Shown here: positions 48,780 to 59,803 of the stretch, in pieces
Layout of the letters: every line of letters starts with the position of its first letter
How positions within the stretch are numbered: the first letter of the stretch is position 1
NCBI RefSeq assembly: GCF_020379485.1
Contig: NC_063438.1
Location: 9,190,335 to 9,254,334, forward strand
Direction of reading: 5' to 3'
DNA from: Brassica napus
Lineage: Eukaryota > Streptophyta > Magnoliopsida > Brassicales > Brassicaceae
DNA: 64,000 bases
Notes under the pieces: model-generated
Told to the model about the DNA's origin: nothing
Seen by the model: the letters and a program-made list of their open reading frames with translations, nothing else
Databases searched by the model: none
Program-made: the position numbers and the translations under genes

Positions 48780-49066
48780 GTAAGTTTAACTGACCGATCG
48801 CAATTATCTGATAATTTGTGTTATGAGTTTTCTCCCGATTTAGTTTTGAGATACCTAAATGCAGGTCAAGCGAGTGATTATATCTGAGAATTGTCAATAG
48901 ATTTACTGCTTTAGAGAGTTTCATGATCTTGATTTAGAAGAGAGCTTACTATATATAGCATGCCAATCTTTGCTAATATGATCACAACCAACTCTTGTAT
49001 AAATATGATATGATCAATTGAATAATATAATTATCAGTTACTGATTGCATCATGTTTTTTTTCCAG
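48780..49066 (+). other. 5' UTR intron of the glycosyltransferase gene
   Basis: TTCTG|GTAAGT at 48779/48780 and TTTCCAG|GTTGC at 49066/49067 give good splice sites. They place an intron 42 nt before the start codon. The leader upstream (48560-48779) is CT-rich. Confidence 0.6.
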
Positions 49067-49108
49067 GTTGCTGTTTTGAGGCTATTGGATTTGATTTTGT
49101 TTTTGTGT

Positions 49109-51508
49109 ATGGAAGAGGTTCGGTTGTCGCCGCTGAGGCAGATAAGCGTTAAGTCTTCACTCTCTGGGAGGTCTACTCCAAGGGGTTCACCTAGAGTGCA
49201 TTCTTCTGGTAGGACTCCTCGTAGAGGTGGTGGAGGAGGAGGAGGAGGAGGAGGTGCGGTTCAGTGGTTTCGTAGTAGCCGCCTCGTTTACTGGCTGCTT
49301 TTGATTACTCTTTGGACCTATCTTGGGTTCTATGTTCAGTCTAGGTGGGCGCATGATAACGAAAACAAAGTTGAGTTTTTACGGTTTGGAGGCAAGCTGA
49401 GAAAGGATGTTGTACATGTGGATGTGGCGAAGAGCAAAGGGATGGGTTCCGTTGCTAACGACACTTCTGATGCTTTGGTGAGTGTTACTACCGGTAAAGA
49501 TGATGCTGGCGTGAATAAGAGGACGGATGTTAGTCTGAGCAAGAAAGATGACGTGGCTTCTCGCCGGAGCTTGAGTTCCAGGCGGAAGACCAGAAAAGCT
49601 AGCCGGACTTCACGTGGTAAGCAGAAGGTGACTAAAGCGGTTGAGAGTAAGGCTTTGGAGGATGAGCAAGACCCGCAACTCCCAATGACGAATGCTACTT
49701 ACGGCAACCTTCTTGGTCCGTTCGGGTCACTAGAGGATAAAGTTCTCGAGTGGAGCCCGCATAGACGGTCCGGGACTTGCGACAGGAAGTCAGATTTTAA
49801 ACGCCTTGTTTGGTCGAGGAGATTCGTTTTGGTTTTTCACGAGCTCTCGATGACTGGCGCTCCTATTTCGATGATGGAGCTGGCTTCGGAGCTTTTGAGC
49901 TGCGGTGCAACAGTCAGTGCAGTTGTTCTCAGCAGGAGAGGTGGGTTGATGCAAGAGCTCACTAGGAGAAGGATCAAAGTGGTTGAAGACAAAGGAGAAC
50001 TCAGCTTCAAGACTGCCATGAAAGCAGATTTTGATCATCGCAGGGTCAGCAGTTTGTACATCATGGATAGGTAATAAGGATTCATTATCCCTTAATTAAC
50101 AATCAAAGCTAAGCAGATCTTTATTAACTGTTGTTCATTTTCTTTCAGATCAATACATGAATCATCATCCAGCTGGTGGAAGTCAAATAGCTTGGTGGAT
50201 AATGGAGAACCGAAGAGAATACTTTGACCGAGCTAAACCGGTGCTTGACCGAGTGAAGATGCTAATTTTTCTATCGGAATCACAGAGCAAACAGTGGTTA
50301 ACATGGTGCGAAGAGGAGCATATAAGGGTTAGATCACAACCAGTGATTGTTCCTCTATCTGTTAACGATGAGCTGGCCTTTGTAGCTGGGATACCTTCCT
50401 CACTCAACACACCAACACTATCCCCAGAGAAAATGAGGGAGAAGAGACAAACACTACGCGAGTCAGTCAGAACGGAGTTAGGATTAACAGATGCAGATAT
50501 GCTCGTGATGTCTCTTAGCAGCATAAACCCAGGAAAGGGACAACTTCTTCTCCTCGAATCTGTTACCTTAGCACTTTCTGAGAGAGAACAAGAAGCTCAA
50601 AGGAATCACAAGGGCACCGTCAGGAAAGAGAAGGTTAACCCCTCTAAGAAACATCGTCTAAGAGGCTCATCTCGGCAGGTGCAAAGTGTTCCTCTCACAC
50701 TTGGTAATGCAGCAGGAAGACAGAAACAAGAGCTTAAATTACTTTTGGGATCAGTGGGTTCAAAGAGCAACAAAGTTGAATACGTTAAAGAGATGTTAAG
50801 CTTCTTATCTAGCAACGGAAACTTATCTAAGTCAGTTATTTGGACTCCAGCAACCACTCGTGTTGCTTCATTATACTCTGCAGCAGATGTCTACGTCACA
50901 AACTCCCAGGTAATATAATCCTCCTCAGACCTCTAAAACATTATTCTTTTGCATTATCCGGTTATGATTTGATTTTGGTTTAGATTTTCTGGTTTTAGTT
51001 TTATCGAGTTTATGGAAATTGAAACCAAAATAATGTAATCCGGTTTGGTTTCAGTTTGTTTTTGGATTAAGCATATCGGTTTTGATTTCAGATTGATTTT
51101 GGTTTACTGACAAATTCATGTTTGGTTTAGGATTAAGCTTTTCGGTTTGGTTATTATTTTTATTTATAAAGGTTTATTTTGACCACCTATTGCATGTCTT
51201 TTGCTCAGGGAGTTGGTGAAACATTTGGGAGAGTGACAATCGAAGCAATGGCGTATGGACTTGCAGTGGTGGGCACAGATGCAGGAGGAACAAAAGAGAT
51301 TGTGGAACATAACGTGACCGGTCTACTTCACCCAATGGGACGATTAGGCAACAAAGATTTGGCTCACAGTCTCTTGTTTCTACTTAGAAACAAAGATGCA
51401 AGGCTACAAATGGGGATCCAAGGACGCAAGAAGGTTGAGAAGATGTACATGAAGCAACATATGTACAAGCGATTCGTCGACGTACTTGTCAAATGCATGC
51501 GACCATAA
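49109..51508 (+). CDS. Golgi-type family-1 glycosyltransferase, with a one-base frameshift in exon 1
   Basis: Similar to Arabidopsis At1g52420. Exons 49109-50070, 50149-50909 and 51209-51508 total 2023 nt, one more than a multiple of three. Just before the first donor, after GCAGAT, a run of four T shifts the frame; with three T the protein would read KADLIIAGSAVCTSWIDQYM across the splice, as the family does, and give 673 residues. As written, the frame stops near the intron. The start is MEEVRLSPLRQISVK, then a glycine run (~40-49), a signal anchor (~59-76, LVYWLLLITLWTYLGFYV), a basic stem and a GT-B fold. The C-terminal half carries ETFGRVTIEAMAYG (E-x7-E, ~578-586) and GTDAGGTKEIV. A type II Golgi membrane protein is likely. 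Substrate unknown. Confidence 0.85.
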
Positions 51509-51861
51509 ACACAACTTTGTATCTTATATCACATCCCATTGATTCTTTTACCAACTTGAATTTTTAGGTGTTTAATTTTACGAGGTTCTGAATTAAATTC
51601 TCTAATTAGATTTCATGTCTCTTATAATTATTCCATTCACTGATTTTCGAATTGTTATAATAGTGATGTTTATATGGTCATGAAACAATTACATAAGATC
51701 CTGAGAGACGATAAAAGCTCTGCAACTACCAACGATTTTGGTACTGTTCTGCAACATTTTCCCTCCTCGAGCAACCGATACACCCTTCTTCTTCCGATGA
51801 TCATCCTTTGCTATCCAATAATGATCTGAGTATTCACCATAGAAATATAAATGGAGGTAGA

Positions 51862-53427
51862 GAGAAAACAACAGTAAATTATATAATAAATATTTAAATT
51901 CCAAACTTTCACAGATTAGCCAAAATAAATACAGACTTTTTGTTGATCCAAATAAATCACAAATTAATGTTGACTTAGCCATAAAAGATACATGTTTGGT
52001 CAACTATTTTTGTCGTCAAATTGTAGGGTATCGTTTTTAGAATATAACAAAGTTAAAAAAATCCTCAAATCGACCCTTAGAACCCTAAGCCCCAATTCAA
52101 TTTCACTCTTGTTCTCTTCCTGTGCAACCCGATTTTGTATCTTTTTGTCTTCTCTGCGACATGATTTCATCTCTTCTCTTCTTATTACAGGCTAAAATCA
52201 TGTGAAAGAGAAGAGTTTGATTCCGTTAGAAAAACGAGATTTTGGAAAGAGAGATTTGCCATCGAAGTGTGTGTTGTGGGTAGCTTGTGAGTTTCATGGC
52301 CTGCTCTCCTTTCCCTTGTGATTTTAGTTTTAGCTTTTCGACATTGCTCTTCAGTAACAGTCAAGTTGTAGGTTCTCTTGATCTCTTCACAAATTTCCTT
52401 AGCTGTGAGCTTAGGATTCAACCTTAATCTTTCCGTAAACAGCAGCGCAATTGATGAAGTCTTCAACATCTTTGAGGAACCAGAACGTACACAAGCATGT
52501 TCATTTACATAAACCATTATTTTCAGTTTATGTTTCCTCCTCTCATACGAGCAATACACTCTCCAAGGGCAATCATACTCAGTGTCAGAACAAACAGCAC
52601 CAAGCTTCATTTGTGTTGTTATGTAGAGCTTAATATCATATCTTGTTTTCAGAGAATACCTAAGAAGAGCTTGTTTGAACTCAGATGCAGATGAAAACGT
52701 CTTTCCCAAGAATAAAACCTCATCAGCTGATGCTGCATCCTCACGAGCTTCCCGTCGCGCATCTTCTTCCTCATCATCAGATGATATAGGATCAGGTATA
52801 TTAGCCTCTGTCCAGCAATCCTCTTCTCCACTGTCATCATTATCTTCTCCATCATTCTTTGCAACATCTCCAAAGTGTGATGATAAAACCTCACAAACTT
52901 CTTCATCAATTCTGACATCTTCTTCTTCTTCAACCTCGTTCGTTTCTTCTTCGAGTTTATCAGCAGGATCATCAGCAATAGCCTCACAATCATCACCAGG
53001 TATGAGTTCACGCTCATCTCCGTCAATTGCACTCGGCCCTGTTTCATCACCTTCAAAAACCAGTGGAGTTTCACGTTCTCTACCTCTGCCTCGGCGTATA
53101 GGAAACTTTTGGGGTCTCATCATATAAAGAAGAAAATATTTGTGGTTTTACATTCAAGGAGAAGATGAAATCAGTTCGTAAAGAAAAAACGAATTGGCCT
53201 CCACGTTAGGGTTATAAGAGTTTCAATTTAGTGATTTTGTAAGATTCTGTTCTATTTTTAAAATGACGACATAAGAATAGCGGTGAACAGTAGACAGAAA
53301 CAGTTGACCGAAAGTATATCTTATATGGTTAGGTCAAAAGAAGTTTGTGATTTATTTGGATTAAAGGAAAGTTTGTACTTTTTTTGGCCAATATGTGAAA
53401 GTTTGGTATTTAAATGACCATTTTCTC
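51862..53427 (-). mobile_element. MULE derivative with MuDR-like ORF
   Basis: Imperfect inverted repeats of ~130 bp lie at 51880-52015 and 53277-53430. Both arms contain CCAAACTTTCACA, AATCCAAATAAATCACAAA and GGTCAACT. The outermost bases are GAGAAAA-type, but a small left-arm insertion and the lack of a clear 9-bp duplication leave the exact ends open. It encloses the - strand ORF at 52185-53123. Confidence 0.6.
52185..53123 (-). CDS. MuDR-type N-terminal DNA-binding protein lacking the transposase core
   Basis: 312 residues. The first ~130 are acidic and low-complexity. Residues ~135-270 match the plant MuDR N-terminal domain: LGKTFSSASEFKQALLRYSL, then CPWRVYCSYERRKHKLKIMVYV and HACVR, with LTAKEICEEIKRTYNLTVTE and YxxxRRA-like spacing after it. 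The MULE catalytic (DDE) domain and SWIM zinc finger that should follow are absent; the frame ends in unrelated residues (SNSSLSHDFSL). It is most likely an internally deleted transposase. Confidence 0.75.
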   Translation of the reverse strand: MMRPQKFPIRRGRGRERETPLVFEGDETGPSAIDGDERELIPGDDCEAIADDPADKLEEETNEVEEEEDVRIDEEVCEVLSSHFGDVAKNDGEDNDDSGEEDCWTEANIPDPISSDDEEEDARREAREDAASADEVLFLGKTFSSASEFKQALLRYSLKTRYDIKLYITTQMKLGAVCSDTEYDCPWRVYCSYERRKHKLKIMVYVNEHACVRSGSSKMLKTSSIALLFTERLRLNPKLTAKEICEEIKRTYNLTVTEEQCRKAKTKITRERRAGHETHKLPTTHTSMANLSFQNLVFLTESNSSLSHDFSL

Positions 53428-53479
53428 TATTAATAATTCGATAACTTTTCAGAAAAAAACACTGTTTCTGGCATGTTGT

Positions 53480-53588
53480 ACAATTAAATAGAGACACTTC
53501 CTTTTCTTATTTCCCAAGTCATTCTTCAAGAAGGTCCTTCTCAACCTTCCTACCAAATCTGTAACAATTAAATAGAGACACTTCCTTT
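53480..53588. repeat. 25-bp direct repeat
   Basis: ACAATTAAATAGAGACACTTCCTTT occurs twice, 84 bp apart (from 53480 and 53564; quoted length slightly over its core). The sequence between is unremarkable. A T-rich tract flanked by GTAGCTC follows at 53588-53645. Confidence 0.6.
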
Positions 53589-54172
53589 GTAGCTCCATTT
53601 TTTTTCTTTTTTTGACTAAAACCCCTTTCTTTTTCGTAGCTCTATTTATCGCCACTAAAATGATCAAGAACTAAAAAGAAAGTTTGATGAAAATCAGAAA
53701 AAAACTAGGGTTCACCGTTCACGTTGACTTTGAATACTCTTTTCGAGTTAAATTAGCTTGGGTTTTATTCGTCGTAATCATCAATATCATCCATTAATAA
53801 TATTTTAGTCCAATTAGAATAAAATATCTTACAGATCTTGTAAATGCAATGAAATCAAAATAATAAAATACAAAAACTAAATAAGATAATTTTTTTTTCA
53901 TTTCGAATTCACCAGAATAAAAAATATAAATTACACCAATCTGTTAATCCATAAATCAGGCACAATTCCTCTAAAATACTACAATTTTCGCTTATAAAAG
54001 TTTCTAAGCTAAAAGCTGATAGGAGACCAAAGATGTTCGGTATTTTTTTGTTGAAATGTAAAATATTGATGAACAAAAAGCGTATGTACAAGTATGAAAT
54101 TTGTATGGACCACTTCAAAAAGTCCAAAACTAGAAACCCCATCCAAAAATCAAAGAATTACGTAACTTCAAA

Positions 54173-54562
54173 CTATCTTTTTAGAAGACCTGTCAGCTTA
54201 TGAAGGAATCTGTAATCCAAAAAAAATATCCTATTTTTTACTGCTTTGGTGATGAGTCGAGATGTCTGCTCGTGAGAACTCCACATGCCATTATGACGTC
54301 TGGTGTTGCGTTCTCTCCAGAGAAAATAGACTGTTGATTGGAAAACCAAACGAAGGAGAATATGATCCATCACATTCCGACCTCCTCTCTGCAAGAAATT
54401 GAGAGTTTCAGTCCAATATGGAAAAGCTTGATCTTGAAGTAATCCTCCCCCCACTCGCAGCCATACTGTGAAATAATACGGACATGCGAAATAGATATGA
54501 TCGCACGTCTCGTCAGGCTCTCCACATAGCATACAGCCCTGAGTTTGCCCCCAAATTCTCAT
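54173..54562 (-). pseudogene. LINE zf-RVT fragment
   Basis: Contains CMLCGEPDETCDHIYFACPY and VWLRVGGGLL, the Cys/His cluster of the zf-RVT module found after plant LINE reverse transcriptases. It follows the RT fragment in the right order on the - strand, after several frameshifts. Confidence 0.7.
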
Positions 54563-55353
54563 GCGGTCTCCTGTAGATAACCGGTTCCAGATAGATAACC
54601 AGGTGATGAAAGAATGTCATGGAACTCCCTGAGCAAACCAAATAACTCTGTCCCAAGCCACTTGAGGCTTCACCAAACGAATTTGATTCCAAGTGTGTCG
54701 TGCACTGAACCTGTCATTATACTCCTACTGTGAATGACGCCAGAGAACCTTATCCTTGTTGCCTTGGCCCGGGTTGATGAAGGGCATCGTTTAGATAGCT
54801 GCTCGTAAAGTCGGGAACTGTCTACTACGTGAACAACGAGCACGCCATCGTTCATTACCCAAAGTATCAGCGACTTTCGCATTCAGGGGAATGCCAAACA
54901 AGTTAGGACATGCCGGACCCGTTATGTCTATTAGCTTTCCCAATTGGAGCCAGTCATCGTGCCAAAAGAAAGTATCAAGACCATCTTTGATCTCAAACCT
55001 AAGAAACTGGCCAGATCCAAGATCCATTACTCGCTTCCCGAAGCTTAAGTAATTTACGCCAGAACCAAGATCCATTACTTGCTTCCCGAGCTGTCCAGAA
55101 GGGTTTCACCCGCAGAAGATACCTCTTTATCCATGCAACCCACAAAGAACCCGATAGAGTGAAGATTCTCTGTATCAAGTTTAAAGCAAACACTCTAGCA
55201 GAGTCCTTGAATCTCCTCAGACCTAGTCCCCCTTCAGATTTCGTGGAGTAAACAATGTCCCACTAAACTTTAGCCTTATGTGTATCATGCGGAGAACCTG
55301 ACCAGAGAAATGCATTGCACATACGAGCTTTTTGGTAAAATAAAAACTGAACT

Positions 55354-56577
55354 CTAGAAGTTAACCATGCTGGTGATCACGGATTTGATGAGCTGCAGTC
55401 TCCCTGCATATGAGAGAGATTTATGAGACCAGAGAAGCAGCTGGTTCCGGATCCTGTTTATCAAAGGTTCATAATCAAGTCTGGTGAGAGCTTTAGTGGT
55501 TAATGACAGCCCAAGGTAGCGAATGGGGAGCGTACCACTCTGAATCCCCACTCCATGCACAGCTTGTACAAGTTGATTCGCCTCCCCGCCAGTGGAGAAA
55601 AGCGTGGACTTAGTAGGATTAGTGTGCAGCCCTGACATTAAAGCAAAATCCTTGAATACATCGATAACTCCGAAGAGAGAGGTAGAGGTTCCATCTGTCA
55701 AGACAAGGATGTCATCAGCAAAGCTCAAATGAGTTAACTTCTCTTCTTGACAGCGAGAGTGGTATCCTAACTTTATATCCACTGCTGCTTGATTCAATAG
55801 CTTTGTTAACACATTGTTGAGAATGACATATAAGCAAGGGGAAAGAGAACATTCATGTTTGATGCCCCTAGCACTGGTGAAGAACCCTTCTAGATCCCCA
55901 TTTACATCGACCGAGAAACTGGCTGTAGAGATGCAGAGATAAATCCAATGAACGAAGATATCTGGTAGAGCCATTCCCTTGAGGATATTGACAATAAAAG
56001 ACCACTTAACTGTGTCGAAAGCCTTGGAAATGTTAAACTTGATGGAACAGCGAGAGGACAGAGCATTCTTATGGTAGCCATTTACTAGTTCAGAGCCTAA
56101 CAAGATGTTTTCGAGCAGAAGCCGTCCTTTGATGAAGGCACTTTGGCTAGGTTCAATTGCCTCAGGTAATAAAATTTTGAGTCTTTTAGCTAGAATTTTA
56201 GAGATCACCTTATAAAGGATGTTGCAGCATGCGATAGGTCTGAAGTCCTTCATTGTGTTTGCAGGAACAACCTTCGGGATCAGAGTTAGAATGGTAAAAC
56301 TAACTCCACGGGACATGAATCCAAACATGAAGAAAGACTGGACAGCAATAATGAAATCCCAACCAATAACAGACCAAGCTCCTATGTAAAACTCCTTGGT
56401 GTATCCATCTGGGCCCGACACCTTATCATTTGGAAGTGCTTTCAACGCTGCTAGTATCTCAGGCCCCTCAACATGTTTGATTAAAGCTGAGGCCGCTTCA
56501 TCAGTGCATCTGTAGGTCAACAGGTCTTGCAACTCATCCGTAGAGTAATCATTTCCATCATGTGGTTGCATTTGCAA
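55354..56577 (-). pseudogene. LINE reverse transcriptase fragment
   Basis: 407 codons with DFRPIACCNILYKVISKILA, SAFIKGRLLLENI, FNISKAFDTVKWSF and the catalytic LSFADDILVL. The usual RQGDPLSP is GIKHECSLSP, so key residues before the active site are altered. Flanking LINE domains are in other frames. Pseudogene of a non-LTR polymerase. Confidence 0.8.
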
Positions 56578-56849
56578 GAATTTCTGAAAATGAGATACAG
56601 CTTCCTTCTTAATATCTGTGGGGTCTATAAGGACATCTCCAGTAGCTGAGATCAGAATGTGGATGGCATTTCGAGCGGCTCTCCCTGCTGCAAACCGATG
56701 ATAAAACGTAGTGTTCTGATCACCTGCAATGAGCCATCGAATGCAAGATTTCTGATGGAAGAATTTTTCTTCTATAATTGCAAGATGATGCCATCGGTCT
56801 AAAGCCAGAGCTGCAGCTTCAATGTTCGCTTGAACAGGATCTAGGAGAA

Positions 56850-57790
56850 CTATATTCTGACAGCGGTATAGTTCTTCATAGGCGGCTTTAGTCCTTTGAG
56901 GTAGGTCACCATAGTGAGTCGAAGCTTAAATGTAAGATGCTTTAGTTGCTTATGAAACCGGTGGAGCGCAAACCTGGAATGGTAGAGAGAGGAGTTTTCA
57001 TTCCAGATACACGAGACAGTGGGGTGGAATTGCGGATGATCCACCAGATAGTTGAAAAATCTGAATGGCTTACGAGCAGGAGTAGAGGACTGTGACAAGC
57101 GTACCAGGCTTCTCGAGTGGTCTGATATCCCACCTGCCTCAAAATTGACAAAAGCATTGGGAAAAGTGTTGAGCCATTCAGGATTGATGAGAATACTATC
57201 AAGCTTCTTACCCACTGGATCAATAGGCTGATTGTTCCACCAAGTAAACAAAGCCCAAGAAGAGGCTATGTCCATGAGATTGCAATCAGAAACCACCTCC
57301 TAGAAATGCCTCATACCAACTTGATTAATGGTGTAATCCATGTAACGAGAGTACTTCGATGTAGATAGGATCTCATTAAAATCTCCTAACATGACCCAAG
57401 GAACAGCCAGGTGACCGTAAGCGTTTTTGTTGCCCTTATGTCATTCTAAAGATGTCGCATGTCTATCTCAATGTTGTATGCATACACAGAAGAGACCATG
57501 AAAATCTGTTGCGTTTCCAAAACTGTAACAGCACACGAAATAATCTGATCGGAGTGATGCAGTATTGTGACCTAGAATGCCTTATACCAACAAAACCAAA
57601 TTCTCCCCAACGGGTGATAGTCATAATTCGTAAAAGATTTTCATCCTGGCAAAGATACCTGACAAAACCCCTCATACTTCTCTTGTTGGACTCTAGTTTC
57701 CAACAATATACCAAAATGCGGTTTTTTCTTTCTTACCCAATCACGTAGAACCTCGTGTTTGCGTGTTTGATTGAATCCACGCATATTCCA
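56850..57790 (-). pseudogene. LINE endonuclease fragments
   Basis: Reading 57790 downward on the - strand gives FAWNMRGFNQ and ILLETRV, then a frameshifted stretch with VMLGDFNEIL, then VVSDCNLMDIASSWALFTWWNNQ and ISDHSRSLVRL at 56850-57296. These are the endonuclease motifs in the expected order. At least two frame breaks are present. Confidence 0.65.
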
Positions 57791-57805
57791 AGCAAAAAAA
57801 AGATG

Positions 57806-58491
57806 TCATAGTTTCCGTGAGGAAACTTTCTTGGACGTAGTCGCCTTTACAAACTTGAGATCCTTGGTTCTAATAACTGTTTTGAAAGTAGATTTCGCCC
57901 CATGCTTCATAGCTTTATTCGCAACTCCTTTTGGTACTTTAGGAGCATGGTTTGCTACTTTCTCTTTTGGAACTTGTTCCGTGTCTGGAAGTAATTCTCC
58001 TTCCTCTAACTCTTCAACTCCATTTTCATTGTCATCCAAATCAGCTAAGATATGAAATTGGGAAGGGGACACCAAATTATCACTGATGGAGTCTGATGTT
58101 ACAGATGGCACAACTGAACCATCTAGGTCCGCATTAAGAGGTTCCTTTTTCATACGCACACCTGAAACTTTCTCCCAATTTTTCCTTAAATCCTCAGATG
58201 ACTCTTCTGCCTGAGAATTCTCTTCACTCAGTTTAGAGCCAAGATTCTCAAGATGCTCGACATGGACTTTCTTGCTGGGATCCTCCTCACTTCCAGCCAA
58301 TTCTCCACTTTTCCATTATCCTTACCCGAAACCAGATTAAAATCTTCCAACGAGACAGAGTAATTATTCAACTCGTTTAACAGATTTGATACAACATCAA
58401 ATCCAGTACCTACGGAACCAGGTTCTGTACTGGCTTTAATCAAGTTCCTTTCCATTAATATTTTTGTTTGTTTGTTTATGCAACGATCCAT
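57806..58491 (-). pseudogene. LINE ORF1 C-terminal remnant
   Basis: Two overlapping frames (58228-58491 and 57806-58300) join by a frameshift near DNGKVENWL/AGSEEDP. The second has VSPSQFHILADLDDNE and EELEEGEL, typical of the acidic C-terminus of plant LINE ORF1 proteins, and ends just before the endonuclease. Confidence 0.5.
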
Positions 58492-58630
58492 TTTTTCATT
58501 TTCATCTGAATCCGGAGTCTATTGATTCATTCTAATTTCTAAACATAACATTTGTGTCTCTGATAGTTGGCGGTATGAGCAATATTGAGAATTTAAGCAT
58601 GGACAAAATAACGCAGAGTTGTAACAAGGA

Positions 58631-58687
58631 ACTGAGCTAATGATTTTAGCAAAAAAAAAAAAAAGAAGAAAAAACTGAGCTAATGAT
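58631..58687 (+). mobile_element. Ultra-truncated retroposon footprint (29-nt insert)
   Basis: The perfect 14-bp direct repeat ACTGAGCTAATGAT (58631-58644, 58674-58687) brackets TTTAGC plus an A-rich tail with two G interruptions. The AGC-poly(A) junction resembles that at 48322. Confidence 0.65.
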
Positions 58688-59677
58688 GACAATTTTTTTG
58701 CTTTCTTTGTGATATTTTATGTATAGCACAACTTTATTATTTTTGCTGATCTCCTTTACATCTAAGCTCATAGCTTTTCTCCAGAAACATTAAGGCAGTT
58801 GTGTGACTTTTCTAAAAAATAGCAAAAACTAAACTGGAAATATTGGACGTTTTACTTACTTATTTCTTCAAATGAACAATTTATTTGAGTCTGAACCACT
58901 CATGACTCACTTAGTCATTTGAAATTTAATCATTTCCTTGTAGTTGTAACCATGAGTCAACATTTTCATTTCTTTTGTGGTTCTTCGATTTAATTTTATA
59001 CTAATTATAGGATTAATATCGGTTAGTAATTTGCCAAATGTGTATACTTTGATTTTTGACCAATTCCTGACTCACCTTGTCATTGGAAACGACTCACTTC
59101 TTAGTATATGATATGAGTACGCATAATCCATACATATAATACTAATTGTTGATACAGATCGATAATATATACTGCTGACGAAAATATAAAAATGCTAAAC
59201 TGAATTTAGATAGCTGTTGTGATTTTCTAAATGTGTATAGTGTACATACTATTTTTTTAATTATTAATTGGATCAACCAAACAAAACTACTAAGATATAA
59301 TATTTGAAATGTACATATAGGTGGGCATGCCATGAAATATAGCTATTAGAAAATGAACTGTTTTATTGGTTTTTAGATCAAGCGTTAGGTCTACTACATG
59401 AAAGTCTAGCTCATAAGTCCCATTTTGATAGTAATAGTAAATACAAATAAATAGCATATATACGTTACATTATTTATTTTGTAGACCTAGAAAGAATTTA
59501 TTTTTAGTCCTTAGGTATGCACGATCGATGAAAAACATACTATTGTAATTCCTTCCATTCTTTAAAAACGATTTCTTACATTAATTAGTGGCCAACTAAC
59601 AATTCACATTTTGATTTATATAGACAGAAAAGCCTTCTCTCTCACAGTCTGACATTATCTTTTTGCCACTTCTGGTG
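58688..59677. other. Intergenic and promoter region of the hydrolase gene
   Basis: AT-rich with no credible open frame. ATGACTCACTTAGTCAT-like sequence occurs at 58900-58917 and a related TGACTCACCTTGTCATT at 59069, a weak dispersed repeat. Confidence 0.4.
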
Positions 59678-59685
59678 TATATATA
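59678..59685 (+). promoter_or_regulatory. TATA box of the hydrolase gene
   Basis: TATATATA within GGTGTATATATACACATT, 119 bp upstream of the ATG. The leader after it contains CATCTACATCACTG. Predicted from position. Confidence 0.5.
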
Positions 59686-59803
59686 CACATTAAGTTCTCC
59701 TCACATAATCACCATCTACATCACTGACTTTTTAAAACTTCTCTCAAAAGATAAACTTACAATCCTGAGTTTATTAAAATAAAAGTTAGTCGATCATCAT
59801 AAC

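Larger units (their letters stand above)
53891..58560 (-). mobile_element. Decayed LINE retrotransposon
   Basis: On the - strand, from the right: an ORF1-type acidic C-terminus (57806-58491), endonuclease pieces (56850-57790), reverse transcriptase (55354-56577), a zf-RVT piece (54173-54562) and an A tail (T run at 53891-53899). Frameshifts and stops separate the pieces, so it cannot code for a working product. The 5' limit near 58560 is approximate and no target duplication was found. It belongs to a different LINE lineage from the copy at 42660, judged from the RT sequence. Confidence 0.75.

Noticed and set aside
53588..53645. T-rich tract between GTAGCTC copies, resembling another footprint
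   Set aside because: Only 7 bp match exactly and the insert is long and complex.
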